Assembly: GCF_002001125.1 (NCBI RefSeq)
Contig: NZ_MUNV01000021.1
Location: forward strand, 1 to 44,776
Origin: Rhodanobacter sp. B04
GTDB taxonomy: Bacteria > Pseudomonadota > Gammaproteobacteria > Xanthomonadales > Rhodanobacteraceae
Direction of reading: 5' to 3'
Length of the DNA stretch: 44,776 nucleotides
Within the stretch, counting starts at the first letter, position 1. The number at the start of each line of letters is the position of its first letter. This document shows positions 15,784-24,525 of the stretch, one piece after another. Below the pieces are notes generated by a model, which did no database searches, had not been told where the DNA came from, and was given only the letters and a program-made list of their open reading frames with translations. The position numbers and the translations under genes are program-made.

Positions 15784-17673
15784 TCAATGCGTGTCTTCGG
15801 CCAGATAGGTGTAGGCGACCAAGCCGCCGTTGAGCGTGCCATACAGCTGCTCGGCCTCGGCCCCGCTCACGCCCGCACTGGCGATGCGCTCACGGTAGCT
15901 TCGGCGCAACGCCTCGAGGTCGTAGCCGACGTAATCGAGCATCAGGTCGGTGGTGTCGCCGCGGCGGACATGTGCGAACTCGTAGCTGTCCCCAGCCACG
16001 CGCACGTTCACCGCATCGGTATCACCGAACAGGTTGTGGATGTCGCCCAGCGTCTCCTGGTACGCACCGACCATGAAGATGCCGAGCCGGTAGCTCTCGC
16101 CGTCCTTCAAGGCATGCAGCGGCAGGCTCACGTCGACGCCGTCGGCATCGACGTAGTGGTCGATGCGGCCGTCCGAATCGCAGGTGAGGTCGACGATCAC
16201 GCCGCGACGGGTCGGCTCCTCGTCGAGCCGCGCGATCGGCGTGATCGGGAAGATCTGCTTGATCGCCCAGATGTCCGGCACCGACTCGAACACCGAGAAG
16301 TTGACGAAGTACTTGTCGACCAGCTTCTCGTCCAGATCGTCCAGCGCCGGCCGGTGCGAGCGTTCGGCCGGCAGCAGGCGTGCGCGCACCGCGTTGGCGA
16401 TCGCGTAATACATCTCGTCCAGTCGGGCACGATCGGCCAGCGCGAGCTGACCGAGCGCGTACAGCGTCTGCCCTTCTTGCAGGTGGTGCTGCGCTTCATG
16501 GAACAGTTCCAGCGCGGGACGCTTATCCAGCTCTTCGTGCGTTTCGCGCAACCGGCGCAGCACGGCCGGCTCGTCCATGCACGGCGGCGGAATCGCACCG
16601 GCAGGCACCTCCTCCACCTCGGTCACGTTGACCACCATCACCGCATGATGCGCGGTCATCGCGCGACCGGCCTCGGTGAGGATATGCGGCGCCGGCAGTC
16701 CCTCGGCTTCCACCGCCTCGGCCAGCGATTGCACGATCGTGGCGGCGTACTGCTCGATCGAGTAGTTGATCGAATTGTGGCTGCGCGAGCGGGTGCCTTC
16801 ATAGTCCACGCCGAGGCCACCGCCGACGTCGACGATCTCCAGCGGCACGCCCATCCGGTTCAGTTCGACGAAATAGCGGGTGGCCTCGCGCATGCCATTG
16901 GCGATGTCGCGCACGTTGGAAATCTGCGAGCCCATGTGGAAGTGCTGCAGCTTCAGCGTGTGCTTGAGGCCGGCCGCATCGAGCCGCTCGATCAGGGTCA
17001 GCACCTGGTGCGGCGACAGGCCGAACTTGCCCTTGTCACCGCCGGTGTTCTGCCACTTGCCCGCGCCGATCGAGGCCAGCCGCACGCGCACGCCGAGCAG
17101 CGGCTCGATACCGAGCGCCTTGGCCTCAGTGAATACATGGTCCAGCTCGGACAGCTTCTCGATCACGATGTGCACGCGCAGGCCGAGCTTCAGCCCGATC
17201 AGCGCCAGGCGGATGTATTCGCGGTCCTTGTAGCCGTTGCAGATCACGATCGAGCCGGGCCGCGCCATCGCCAGCACCGCCATCAACTCGGGCTTGGAGC
17301 CCGCCTCCAGGCCGAAGCCCTGCTTTCCCGCGGCGACCAGCTCGCCGGCCACGCCGCGCTGCTGGTTCACCTTGATCGGATAGATGGCCGTATAGCCGCC
17401 TGCGTAGTTCCACTCGCCGATCGCCTTGGCGAACGCGCCCTGCAACCGAGCGAGGCGATCGGCCAGGATGTCCGGGAAGCGCACCAGCAGGGGCAGTCGC
17501 AGGCCTTCGGCGCGGGCGCGCTCGACGATCTGCGGCAGCGGCAGCGCCGGGCCGCTGCTGCCGCGCGGACGCATCACGATTTCGCCGGCGGGGTTCACGT
17601 CCACATAGCCATCGCCCCAGTGCGCCACGGCGTAGGTGTGGCGGGCGGCGTCAGTATTCCAAGGGTTCGACAT
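15784..17673 (-). CDS. speA: Biosynthetic arginine decarboxylase
   Basis: 629 residues, the usual length. It decarboxylates arginine to agmatine, the entry to putrescine and spermidine, using pyridoxal phosphate. The PLP lysine is Lys101 in YPIKVNQQR. Other features are GLEAGSKPELMA, the glycine-rich phosphate-binding loop DVGGGLGVDYEG, and the C-terminal FSVFESVPDIWAI and CDSDGRIDHYVD segments with the substrate-binding Cys-Asp. The end is TYLAEDTH. The start MSNPWNTDAARHTY is typical for Xanthomonadales. It is transcribed divergently from speE with a 317-bp region between, so both polyamine steps can share control. Confidence 0.96.
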   Translation of the reverse strand: MSNPWNTDAARHTYAVAHWGDGYVDVNPAGEIVMRPRGSSGPALPLPQIVERARAEGLRLPLLVRFPDILADRLARLQGAFAKAIGEWNYAGGYTAIYPIKVNQQRGVAGELVAAGKQGFGLEAGSKPELMAVLAMARPGSIVICNGYKDREYIRLALIGLKLGLRVHIVIEKLSELDHVFTEAKALGIEPLLGVRVRLASIGAGKWQNTGGDKGKFGLSPHQVLTLIERLDAAGLKHTLKLQHFHMGSQISNVRDIANGMREATRYFVELNRMGVPLEIVDVGGGLGVDYEGTRSRSHNSINYSIEQYAATIVQSLAEAVEAEGLPAPHILTEAGRAMTAHHAVMVVNVTEVEEVPAGAIPPPCMDEPAVLRRLRETHEELDKRPALELFHEAQHHLQEGQTLYALGQLALADRARLDEMYYAIANAVRARLLPAERSHRPALDDLDEKLVDKYFVNFSVFESVPDIWAIKQIFPITPIARLDEEPTRRGVIVDLTCDSDGRIDHYVDADGVDVSLPLHALKDGESYRLGIFMVGAYQETLGDIHNLFGDTDAVNVRVAGDSYEFAHVRRGDTTDLMLDYVGYDLEALRRSYRERIASAGVSGAEAEQLYGTLNGGLVAYTYLAEDTH

Positions 17674-17990
17674 CAGCGTAGCTCCTTGTGCATGCGCTTG
17701 TTACAAGCATGGATGATGTCGTCGCAGCGGCGAGCCTTGACGGTGTTGCTCCACAAGAGCACGAGTCCGAGCGACCGGAAGCCTCGCACGCCGCGGGGTC
17801 GATCGGGCTTGTCGGCAGCCGGGCGCGATGCGTCGGCGATACCAGAGCGCCATTGTAATGGCCTGCTGTGACAATAGGCGCATGGCCCGTCACTGTCCCC
17901 GCCGGGACGTTCATCGCCGTTGCGGCTACAATTGGCGGTCTTTACCTTATCCACCCGGTTCGTCAGAAACACTCGTCAGGATTGCCCACC
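17674..17990. promoter_or_regulatory. Divergent intergenic region between speA and speE
   Basis: 317 bp without a credible gene. Toward speE, a TACAAT hexamer at 17927-17932 would serve as a -10 element 58 bp before the start, but no good -35 is seen at the right distance. Toward speA, nothing clear was found. No riboswitch-like structure was recognised. Confidence 0.35.
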
Positions 17991-18845
17991 ATGTCGCAGC
18001 AGCTCAGCTGGTTCACCGAAGCCCATCAGGCTTCCGGCTCCTCCATCGGTTTCCGCACCGAGCAACTGCTGCACGCGGAGAAAACCCCGTTCCAGACGAT
18101 CGAGATCTACAAGACCACCGACTGGGGCAACCTGATGGTGATCGATGGCTGCGTGATGCTGACCACCCGCGACAACTTCCTCTATCACGAGATGATGACC
18201 CACCCGGCGTTGTTCACCCATGCGCGTGCCAAGCGCGTGGTGATCATCGGTGGCGGTGATTGCGGCACGCTGCGCGAGGTGCTCAAGCACGAGGAAGTCG
18301 AATCGGCGGTGCAGGTGGAGATCGACGAGCGCGTGACCCGGCTGGCCGAGGAATACTTCCCGGAGCTGTGTGATTCCAACCACGACCCGCGCGCCGAGCT
18401 GCTGTTCATCGACGGCATCAAGTACATGGCCGAGGCGGAGCCCGAGTCGCTGGACCTGGTCATCGTCGACTCGACCGATCCGGTCGGCCCGGCCGAAGGC
18501 CTGTTCAACGCCGCGTTCTACGCCAGCTGCCACAAGGCACTGCGCCACGGCGGCCTGCTGGTGCAGCAGAGCGAATCGCCGCTGGCCCACCTGGACCTGA
18601 TCAAGTCGATGCGCTCGGCGATGCGCACTTCCGGCTTCAGCGCGGTTAAGACGTTGCCGTTCCCGCAGCCGTGCTACCCGACCGGCTGGTGGAGCTGCAC
18701 GATGGCGCGCAAGGGCGGCGACCTGTCCGGCTTCCGCGAGCGCGGCGCGATCAGCAAGAATTTCCCGACCCGCTACTACAACGCCGACATCCACAAGGGT
18801 ACGCTGGCCCAGCCGGAATTCATGCGCGAAGCGCTCGGCGAATAA
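17991..18845 (+). CDS. speE: Spermidine synthase
   Basis: 284 residues. It transfers an aminopropyl group from decarboxylated S-adenosylmethionine to putrescine. The start MSQQLSWFTEAH was chosen as the family start; open frame upstream is unrelated. Motifs are the N-terminal beta domain with the QTIEIYKTTDWGNLMVIDG region, GGGDCGTLREVLKH (cofactor loop; note Cys in the usual GGGDGG position), VEIDERV, and the catalytic segment LVIVDSTDPVGPAEGLF. PCYPTGWWSC near the C-terminus is the substrate-lid region. It faces a small membrane protein gene tail to tail with a 9-bp gap. Confidence 0.96.
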   Translation: MSQQLSWFTEAHQASGSSIGFRTEQLLHAEKTPFQTIEIYKTTDWGNLMVIDGCVMLTTRDNFLYHEMMTHPALFTHARAKRVVIIGGGDCGTLREVLKHEEVESAVQVEIDERVTRLAEEYFPELCDSNHDPRAELLFIDGIKYMAEAEPESLDLVIVDSTDPVGPAEGLFNAAFYASCHKALRHGGLLVQQSESPLAHLDLIKSMRSAMRTSGFSAVKTLPFPQPCYPTGWWSCTMARKGGDLSGFRERGAISKNFPTRYYNADIHKGTLAQPEFMREALGE

Positions 18846-18854
18846 GCCACACGC

Positions 18855-19097
18855 TCAGAACAAGGTGCCGCGCACCTTGGGCAGCAACACCAGCAACAGC
18901 GTGGCGAGCGGGCCGAACAGCAGCGACAGCAGGAACCACAGCAGCCCGCTGCGGTTCTTGCCCTGCGCCAATGCGGCGTTGATCAGCGCCAGCGTGCCCC
19001 AGCCCACGAACCAGGGCGCGCCATCGGTAAGCCTCGACAAATGATCCACTGCGCGCCTCCCGGCATCAGGGGCGCGGTGGTGCGCCCAATCGTTCAT
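18855..19097 (-). CDS. Small inner-membrane protein, unknown
   Basis: 80 residues. The first half is polar (MNDWAHHRAPDAGRRAV), followed by two likely membrane segments: FVGWGTLALINAALA and LLWFLLSLLFGPLATLLLVLLP. GKNRSGLLWFLLSLLFGPLA is a pattern seen in short hypothetical membrane proteins of many proteobacteria. The end is KVRGTLF. It is convergent with speE and divergent from the following gene. Function is not recognised. A later start would still keep both helices. Confidence 0.65.
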   Translation of the reverse strand: MNDWAHHRAPDAGRRAVDHLSRLTDGAPWFVGWGTLALINAALAQGKNRSGLLWFLLSLLFGPLATLLLVLLPKVRGTLF

Positions 19098-19201
19098 CCT
19101 AGCAAGGATGGCGGCAGCTGCCCGGCCGGCCGGAACGAAGAATCAGCCGTGCTTAATCTGCGGGCTGTATGCTGGCTGCTTTGACCCGCGGACCCAACCC
19201 C

Positions 19202-20224
19202 ATGATGCGTGGATGGCGTTGCCTAGCCCTGGCATGTGCAGTTTCACTGGTGACCACCCCGGCGCTCGCCGGCAAGGCCACGACCGGCAACGCCGCCAGT
19301 TCGCCCGGCAAGGCGGCCAAGGCCCGCGACAAGGCCCAGCTGGCATTCCAGCGCGACCTGATCAGCGTGCTGGCGCCCAGCGCCGCGGCACAACCGCTGC
19401 TCGGCGCCGCCCTGCTGGCGCGGCCCCTGCCCAACCAGCCGGAGATTGGCAGTTTCCATACCCTGATCGGGCGTGCCGCGATGGCCGACGACGCCGATGC
19501 CGCGGTGAGCTGGGTCCGCCTGGCCGACTGCGACGCCAAGGCCGATGCCTGCCCCAATCCCGCCGCGCTGGAGCTGCTGCAGACGCAGGCGGCGGACAAC
19601 GCCGCGGTGTGGCTGCTCAAGCTGGCCGAGGACACCCGCAACATGAAGTCGGATGCCGCCCGCGAGGATCTGGCCAAGGCCGCCGCCGCCAAACTGTATG
19701 ACGACTACACCGGCGCCAGCCTGAAAGCGCTGGCTGGCGCGGTCGGCATGCTGCCGCCCCCGGCCGGCACGTTTGATCCGGCCCGCGCGGCCGGCGCGGT
19801 CGGCATGCAGACCATGCTGGTCTACGGCATCGGCAGCAGCCAGCCGCAACCGGGCCTGCAGCTCACCGCCAAGCTGTGCGAGAACGCCGGCGACGATGCC
19901 TCGATCAAGGCTGACTGCCTGAAGCTGGGCAAGACCCTGGAATGGGGTTCGAGCCCGTTGTCGCGCTCGCTCGGCCTGCACCTGCGCGAAGTGCTGGCGG
20001 ATGACCCGGCCCAGCGGGAAGATGCCAAGCGCACCCGCCTCAGCCTGATCTGGCAGGTACAGAACTTCGCCCAGCTGCTCGCGCGCGCGCCGGACGACAA
20101 GGCGCTGGCCCAGCACCTGCTGGCACTGGCCCGCAACGGCGGCACCGAGATGAGCCTGGTGCTGGCGGCCCTGCGCGACAACAACCTGCCGACCGATCCA
20201 CCGGCGGACTGGAAGCCGCACTAG
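19202..20224 (+). CDS. Exported protein of unknown function
   Basis: 340 residues from the ATG at 19202. The signal peptide is MMRGWRCLALACAVSLVTTPALAG, with cleavage after ALA. The mature protein is helical and alanine-rich, with a run of short A/L/D segments resembling Sel1/TPR-like solenoids but without a clear repeat consensus. Three cysteines occur in ADCDAKADACPNP and LCENAGDD, plus one in KADCLKL, which could form disulfides in the periplasm. The end is TDPPADWKPH. The next gene downstream (ParA-like) follows after 75 bp. I do not recognise the family. Confidence 0.75.
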   Translation: MMRGWRCLALACAVSLVTTPALAGKATTGNAASSPGKAAKARDKAQLAFQRDLISVLAPSAAAQPLLGAALLARPLPNQPEIGSFHTLIGRAAMADDADAAVSWVRLADCDAKADACPNPAALELLQTQAADNAAVWLLKLAEDTRNMKSDAAREDLAKAAAAKLYDDYTGASLKALAGAVGMLPPPAGTFDPARAAGAVGMQTMLVYGIGSSQPQPGLQLTAKLCENAGDDASIKADCLKLGKTLEWGSSPLSRSLGLHLREVLADDPAQREDAKRTRLSLIWQVQNFAQLLARAPDDKALAQHLLALARNGGTEMSLVLAALRDNNLPTDPPADWKPH

Positions 20225-20299
20225 CCTGCCGCAACGCCGCTTTGCGCGGCATCCGCGGCCGTGTAGGCTTGGGTCACCTTCCACGGCAAGGGTGAGTCG

Positions 20300-20932
20300 A
20301 TGCTTACGACGCTGGTGGCAAGCAGCAAGGGCGGTTGCGGCAAGAGCACGCTGGTGACCCAGCTCGCCTCGCACTGGGCACAGGCGGGCCAACACACCGC
20401 GATCATCGATGCCGATCGACAGGGCTCCAGCTACCGCTGGGCCAGCCTGCGACCGGACAACGTACCGGGTGTGCTGGCCCTCGAAGGCAGCCGCAAGGTG
20501 CTGCGGCAGCTGCCGTCGGACACCCAGCAGGTGCTGATCGACACGCCGGCCGGTTCCGGTGAGCGCGAACTGGAGCCGTACCTGGAACAGGCCGACGTGC
20601 TGCTGGTGCCGGTGCTGCCATCCTCGTTCGACCTGCACGCCACCCTCGGCTTCATCGAGGAGTTGCGCTCGATCAACCGCATCCACCGCGGCAAGCTGCC
20701 GGTGGGACTGGTCGCCAACCGGCTCAAGCCGTGGACGCATGCCAGCCAGGACGCGATCACCCAGCTTGGCGAACAATCGCCGTTCCCGATCGTCGCGCAG
20801 CTGCGCGACAGCCAGGCCTATGTGCTGCTGAGTGCGCTGGGCAAGGGCATCTTCGATTACCAATCCGAACAGGTACGCAGCCACCAGCAGGACTGGAAGG
20901 CCCTGCTGCGCTGGATCAAGCGGCAGCATTGA
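20300..20932 (+). CDS. ParA/MinD-family ATPase (orphan)
   Basis: 210 residues. The deviant Walker A motif is KGGCGKST (10-17), with both signature lysines. Walker A' DADRQGSS follows the second strand, and the switch II/Walker B region is VLIDTPAGSG. Such ATPases position or segregate chromosomes, plasmids or protein arrays at the membrane or nucleoid. No ParB, MinE or other partner lies next to it, and the protein lacks the N-terminal helix-turn-helix of plasmid ParA. It therefore belongs to the short orphan type. It is followed by sixA after 57 bp, in the same orientation. Confidence 0.88.
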   Translation: MLTTLVASSKGGCGKSTLVTQLASHWAQAGQHTAIIDADRQGSSYRWASLRPDNVPGVLALEGSRKVLRQLPSDTQQVLIDTPAGSGERELEPYLEQADVLLVPVLPSSFDLHATLGFIEELRSINRIHRGKLPVGLVANRLKPWTHASQDAITQLGEQSPFPIVAQLRDSQAYVLLSALGKGIFDYQSEQVRSHQQDWKALLRWIKRQH

Positions 20933-20989
20933 GGCAGCCGCACCTGCCGTGAAGCCATCCTCGCGCGTCCTCATCCACCGGAGTCCTCC

Positions 20990-21463
20990 ATGCACGAACT
21001 GATCCTGTTGCGACACGCCGAAGCCGTGCCGATCGAAACCTCCGGCGATGACCAGCAGCGCCCGCTGAGCACGCGCGGCCAGCAGGAAGCACAGGCTGCG
21101 GGGCGATGGCTGGCCTCGCACGGCGTGCGACCTGGACGTGCGTTGTCTTCGCCAGCCCGGCGCGCCGATGAAACCGCACGGCTCGCCCTGGCCGCGCTCA
21201 GCGACGCACCCGCGCTGCAGCTGGCGCCGGAAATCTACGATGCGTCGCCAGGTGAGCTGCTGGCCCTGCTCGATCAATACGGCGAACCCGGCACGGTGAT
21301 GCTGGTCGGCCACAACCCCGGCATCGAACGGCTGGTGGCGCTGCTGGTCGAGGGGCGCTCCGACGAATTCCGCGGCATGCCACCCGGCGCGCTGGCCGTG
21401 CTGCATCTGGATGGCGCGCTGGAGCCGGGCAATGCCCGGCTGGATGCCTTCTGGTCACCGTGA
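20990..21463 (+). CDS. sixA: Phosphohistidine phosphatase SixA
   Basis: 157 residues, histidine phosphatase (RHG) superfamily. The catalytic motif is LRHAEA (His9), followed by RPLSTRGQQEAQ, SSPARRADETAR and VGHNPGIERL, which carries the second catalytic His. SixA removes phosphate from histidine residues of phosphotransfer proteins, for example NPr of the nitrogen PTS or ArcB-type HPt domains. The last bases overlap the next gene (GTGA at 21460-21463), so this and the YceI gene are translationally coupled. Confidence 0.93.
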   Translation: MHELILLRHAEAVPIETSGDDQQRPLSTRGQQEAQAAGRWLASHGVRPGRALSSPARRADETARLALAALSDAPALQLAPEIYDASPGELLALLDQYGEPGTVMLVGHNPGIERLVALLVEGRSDEFRGMPPGALAVLHLDGALEPGNARLDAFWSP

Positions 21464-22026
21464 GACGGCGGTTAACCGCATCCCTGCTCGCTGCACTGAT
21501 CCTCGTTGCACCGTCGGCACGATCCACCGACTACCGCATCGCCGCGGACCGTTCGCACGCGGATTTCGCCGTGCGCCTGCTCTGGCTGCACACGATCAAC
21601 GGCCGCTTCATGCAGATCAACGGGCAGATACGGCTTGACCCGCGTGGTCTGGCGACAGTCGACGCGCGTATCGCCGTGGACAGTGTGACGATGGATTCCG
21701 CGCGCTTCCGCCGCTGGGTGCTGGCGCCGGAATTCTTCGATGCCGTGCAATATCCGGTCATCCATTTCATCTCCCAACCGATCCCGCTGGCCCTGTTGAG
21801 CACGGGTGGCACGCTCAACGGCACGCTCAGCCTGCGCGGCGTGACCCGGCCGATCCGCTTCGAGCTGCAGCCCGCCGCCTGCGGCGCGATCACCGCCAAG
21901 GACTGCGTGATCGAGGCACGTGGCGCCTTGCCGCGCAGTGCATTCGGCATGAGCAGCCACCGCACGGCGCTCTCAGACCAGGTGCAACTCGGCCTGTGGA
22001 TCGCACTCGATCCCGCGGCGGAATGA
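21460..22026 (+). CDS. YceI family periplasmic protein
   Basis: 188 residues from a GTG that overlaps the sixA stop. The signal peptide is RRRLTASLLAALILVAPSAR. The mature part shows the YceI/lipocalin-like pattern: DYRIAADRSHADFAVRLLWL, INGRF, VDARIAVDSVTMDS, the ...FFDAVQYPVIHFISQ segment and GTLSLRGVTRPIRFELQ, followed by ARGALPRSAFGM. YceI proteins bind isoprenoid-like lipids in the periplasm. The stop overlaps the next start (ATGA at 22023-22026). Compared with the usual family there is no tandem cytochrome b561. Confidence 0.9.
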   Translation: MRRRLTASLLAALILVAPSARSTDYRIAADRSHADFAVRLLWLHTINGRFMQINGQIRLDPRGLATVDARIAVDSVTMDSARFRRWVLAPEFFDAVQYPVIHFISQPIPLALLSTGGTLNGTLSLRGVTRPIRFELQPAACGAITAKDCVIEARGALPRSAFGMSSHRTALSDQVQLGLWIALDPAAE

Positions 22027-23942
22027 AGCTGCCCCCGTATCATGGGCGCATGCCCTATCCGCATCAGCTCGCCCGGATCGCCCGGATCATCCTGCCCGGC
22101 CTGTTCGCCGCAACCATGCTGCAAGGCTGCACGCTGTCGCGGGCGCAGATCCGGCGTGCCGATGCGGTCGTTGCGGCCACGACCGACCAGCAGACCAGCT
22201 GCACGCGCGACGATCACTGTGCGCAGCCTTCGCCGCTGCTGGATGCGGCCACCCAGGCGCTGGCGGCATCCACCGCGGAACAACCGGTGCATGTGGTGAC
22301 CCTGCTCGACGATAGCGAGCCGGCCCTGGTCGCGCGCATCAACCTGATCCGTGCGGCACGGCACTCGATCGACGTGCAGACCTATATCTGGGACCAGGAC
22401 GATACCGGCCAGCTGGTGCTGGACGAGCTGGTGCAGGCGGCACGGCGCGGCGTGCAGGTGCGCATCCTGGCCGACCAGCTGTTCTCGTTCAACGATCCGG
22501 CCCTGCTCGACCGGCTGGCACGGGTCAGCCCGAACCTGCAGGTACGCCTGTACAACCCCACTTTCCACAAGGCGCGCACCGAGCCGGTGGAGTTTGCCGC
22601 CGGCCTGCTGTGCTGCTTCGTGCAGTTCAACCAGCGCATGCACAACAAGCTGTTGCTGGTCGACGACAGCATCGGCATCACCGGCGGACGCAATTACCAG
22701 GATCGCTACTTCAACTGGGACGACGACTTCGACTACATCGACCGCGACGTGATGGTCGGTGGCCCCGCGGCGCGGCAGATGGCTGCCAGCTTCGCGCTGT
22801 TCTGGCAGCACAAACGCGCGGTCCCGCTGACCCATCTGCGCGACGTCAATCGGCGCATGCTGGCCGACGGCAGCCCGGTCACCTGGCCGGCACCACATTA
22901 CCGCCAGCCGCTGCGGGTGGCGCAGGTGCAGCAGGCCGCCGAGGATGCCGCCTGGCTGCAGGCGTGGCTGGTCGAACCGACCCTTCGCGTCGGCAATGTC
23001 GAATACTTCAGCGACCTGCCGTCGAAGACCGACCAGCCGGAAAAGAAACGCGCGCAGGATTTCACCCGCCACATCATGGCGATGGTCGGCGATGCCAAAC
23101 ACGAAGTATTGCTGCAGACCCCATACCTGGTGATGAGCCGTCGTGCGCAGGGCATCTTCAAGCGCCTGCACCGCAACGCCGAGCCGCCACGGGTGATCGT
23201 ATCCACCAATTCGCTCGCCTCGACCGATGCGTTCGCCGTGTATGCGCTGTCCTACAAGCACCGCAAGCGCTACCTGAAGACGTTCGGCTTCGAGATCCAC
23301 GAGCTCAAGCCGCACGCCCCGGGACCGGCCGTGGACTACGAACTGGCCAACCTCGGTACCGATGCCTCGACCCTGCCGCCGGAAACCGCCAGTCCGGCCA
23401 GCGCCACCCGCACGCGCTTCCACCTGCTGGGCAACCGCGGCAGCGGCAGCCGGCCGGCACCGCTGCGCAGCGAAGGGCGCCGCTTCGGCCTGCATGCGAA
23501 GTCGATCGTGATCGATGACCAGTTCGCGATGGTCGGCTCGCACAACTTCGACCCGCGCTCGGACCACTACAACACCGAGGCCGGGGTGATCGTCTACGAC
23601 GCGCGCTTCGCCGACCAGCTGCGGCACAGCATCCTGCGCGACACCGAGCCGGAGAATGCCTGGGTGGTGGCGCCGCGGCGCCCGGAGGTACCCGTGCTGG
23701 GCGACCTCAGCGAGGCGATCGGCAGCGTCTCCGAGCAGTTGCCACTGTTCGACCTGTGGCCGTTCCGCTACGCCACCAGCTACGACCTCGATCCCGGCTG
23801 CCAGCCGATGCGCGCCAGCAATCCGGGGTTCTACGCCTGCTATGCGCCGGTCGGCGATTTCCCCGATGTGGCGCTGTCGCCGAAACTGATCATCACCCGG
23901 CTGATCACCGCGTTCGGCGCCGGCGTGAAGGGGATACTCTGA
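22023..23942 (+). CDS. Phospholipase D-family lipoprotein (cardiolipin synthase-like)
   Basis: 639 residues from the ATG that overlaps the YceI stop; an ATG at 22050 would also keep the signal. The signal ends in the lipobox LQGC with Cys36. Two HKD motifs are visible: HNKLLLVDD (His207) with GGRNYQDRYF, and HAKSIVIDD (His491) with GSHNFDPRS. Between them is a ~270-residue linker. A lipid-anchored PLD with this layout is close to ClsC/YmdC-type and similar envelope phosphatidyltransferases. The product is probably a cardiolipin or phospholipid-remodelling enzyme, but the substrate is not determined by sequence. Tail-to-tail with the TonB-like gene (3-bp gap). Confidence 0.88.
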   Translation: MKLPPYHGRMPYPHQLARIARIILPGLFAATMLQGCTLSRAQIRRADAVVAATTDQQTSCTRDDHCAQPSPLLDAATQALAASTAEQPVHVVTLLDDSEPALVARINLIRAARHSIDVQTYIWDQDDTGQLVLDELVQAARRGVQVRILADQLFSFNDPALLDRLARVSPNLQVRLYNPTFHKARTEPVEFAAGLLCCFVQFNQRMHNKLLLVDDSIGITGGRNYQDRYFNWDDDFDYIDRDVMVGGPAARQMAASFALFWQHKRAVPLTHLRDVNRRMLADGSPVTWPAPHYRQPLRVAQVQQAAEDAAWLQAWLVEPTLRVGNVEYFSDLPSKTDQPEKKRAQDFTRHIMAMVGDAKHEVLLQTPYLVMSRRAQGIFKRLHRNAEPPRVIVSTNSLASTDAFAVYALSYKHRKRYLKTFGFEIHELKPHAPGPAVDYELANLGTDASTLPPETASPASATRTRFHLLGNRGSGSRPAPLRSEGRRFGLHAKSIVIDDQFAMVGSHNFDPRSDHYNTEAGVIVYDARFADQLRHSILRDTEPENAWVVAPRRPEVPVLGDLSEAIGSVSEQLPLFDLWPFRYATSYDLDPGCQPMRASNPGFYACYAPVGDFPDVALSPKLIITRLITAFGAGVKGIL

Positions 23943-23945
23943 CGT

Positions 23946-24482
23946 CTACAGCCACTGCGCCGTGCGCTGATCGCCGGAAGAGAACCGCATCGACAGCTCG
24001 CCGCTGATGCCGTCGGCATGCCCGGCCGGCACGGCGAAGTGCCAGCCCTGCACGCTGCGCAGCGCGTGCGCGTCGAGTACCGGATCGCCGCTCGATTCGA
24101 CCAGCCGGGCGGCACGCACCCGGCCGCTGCCATCGATGTCGAGATGCGCCACCACATGGCCGTCGAGATGACCACGCAAGGTCTCCCACGACTGCGAGGT
24201 ATCGTCGGGCATCGCCAGCGGCACCAAGGTCGCCGGCGCACTGGGCGGCGACGTCTCGATACGGCGTTCGGCAACGACATGCGGCGCCTGCACCAGGCCG
24301 GTCGGTCGGAGCCTGTGCGCCAGCAAGGGCAGGGCATGCCGCCGTGGTGCATGCTGAATCATGCTCAGGCGCGCCGCCGGCCCATGCCAGCCGGCGGTCA
24401 GGCTGCTGAGCCAGACGGTGCCGGCCACGCCGGCCGCCAAGGCCAGCAGGCTCAGCCCGGCGCTGGTGCGCAGGCGCAACAT
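23946..24482 (-). CDS. TonB C-terminal domain protein (short)
   Basis: 178 residues. One N-terminal membrane helix (LSLLALAAGVAGTVWLSSL) is followed by a short linker and a C-terminal domain with the pattern VVAHLDIDGSGRVRAARLVESSGDPVLDAHALRSVQGWHF, which is the TonB-type beta-alpha-beta fold. The long Pro/Lys-rich spacer of true TonB is missing, and no ExbB/ExbD or receptor gene is near. It may be a specialised energy transducer or a TonB-like adaptor. Its 3' end nearly touches the PLD gene, convergent. Confidence 0.75.
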   Translation of the reverse strand: MLRLRTSAGLSLLALAAGVAGTVWLSSLTAGWHGPAARLSMIQHAPRRHALPLLAHRLRPTGLVQAPHVVAERRIETSPPSAPATLVPLAMPDDTSQSWETLRGHLDGHVVAHLDIDGSGRVRAARLVESSGDPVLDAHALRSVQGWHFAVPAGHADGISGELSMRFSSGDQRTAQWL

Positions 24483-24525
24483 GGCATGGCGAACCCGGCG
24501 GCAGGATTATTGGCGCGAGCGGCCC

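Noticed and set aside
15640..17871. Plus-strand open frame of 743 codons
   Set aside because: Opposite to speA, whose PLP lysine and other motifs are intact. The plus frame reads as low-complexity shadow.
19244..21406. Minus-strand open frame of 720 codons
   Set aside because: It covers three well-supported plus-strand genes (exported protein, ParA-like, sixA) and has no recognisable domain; a high-GC shadow.
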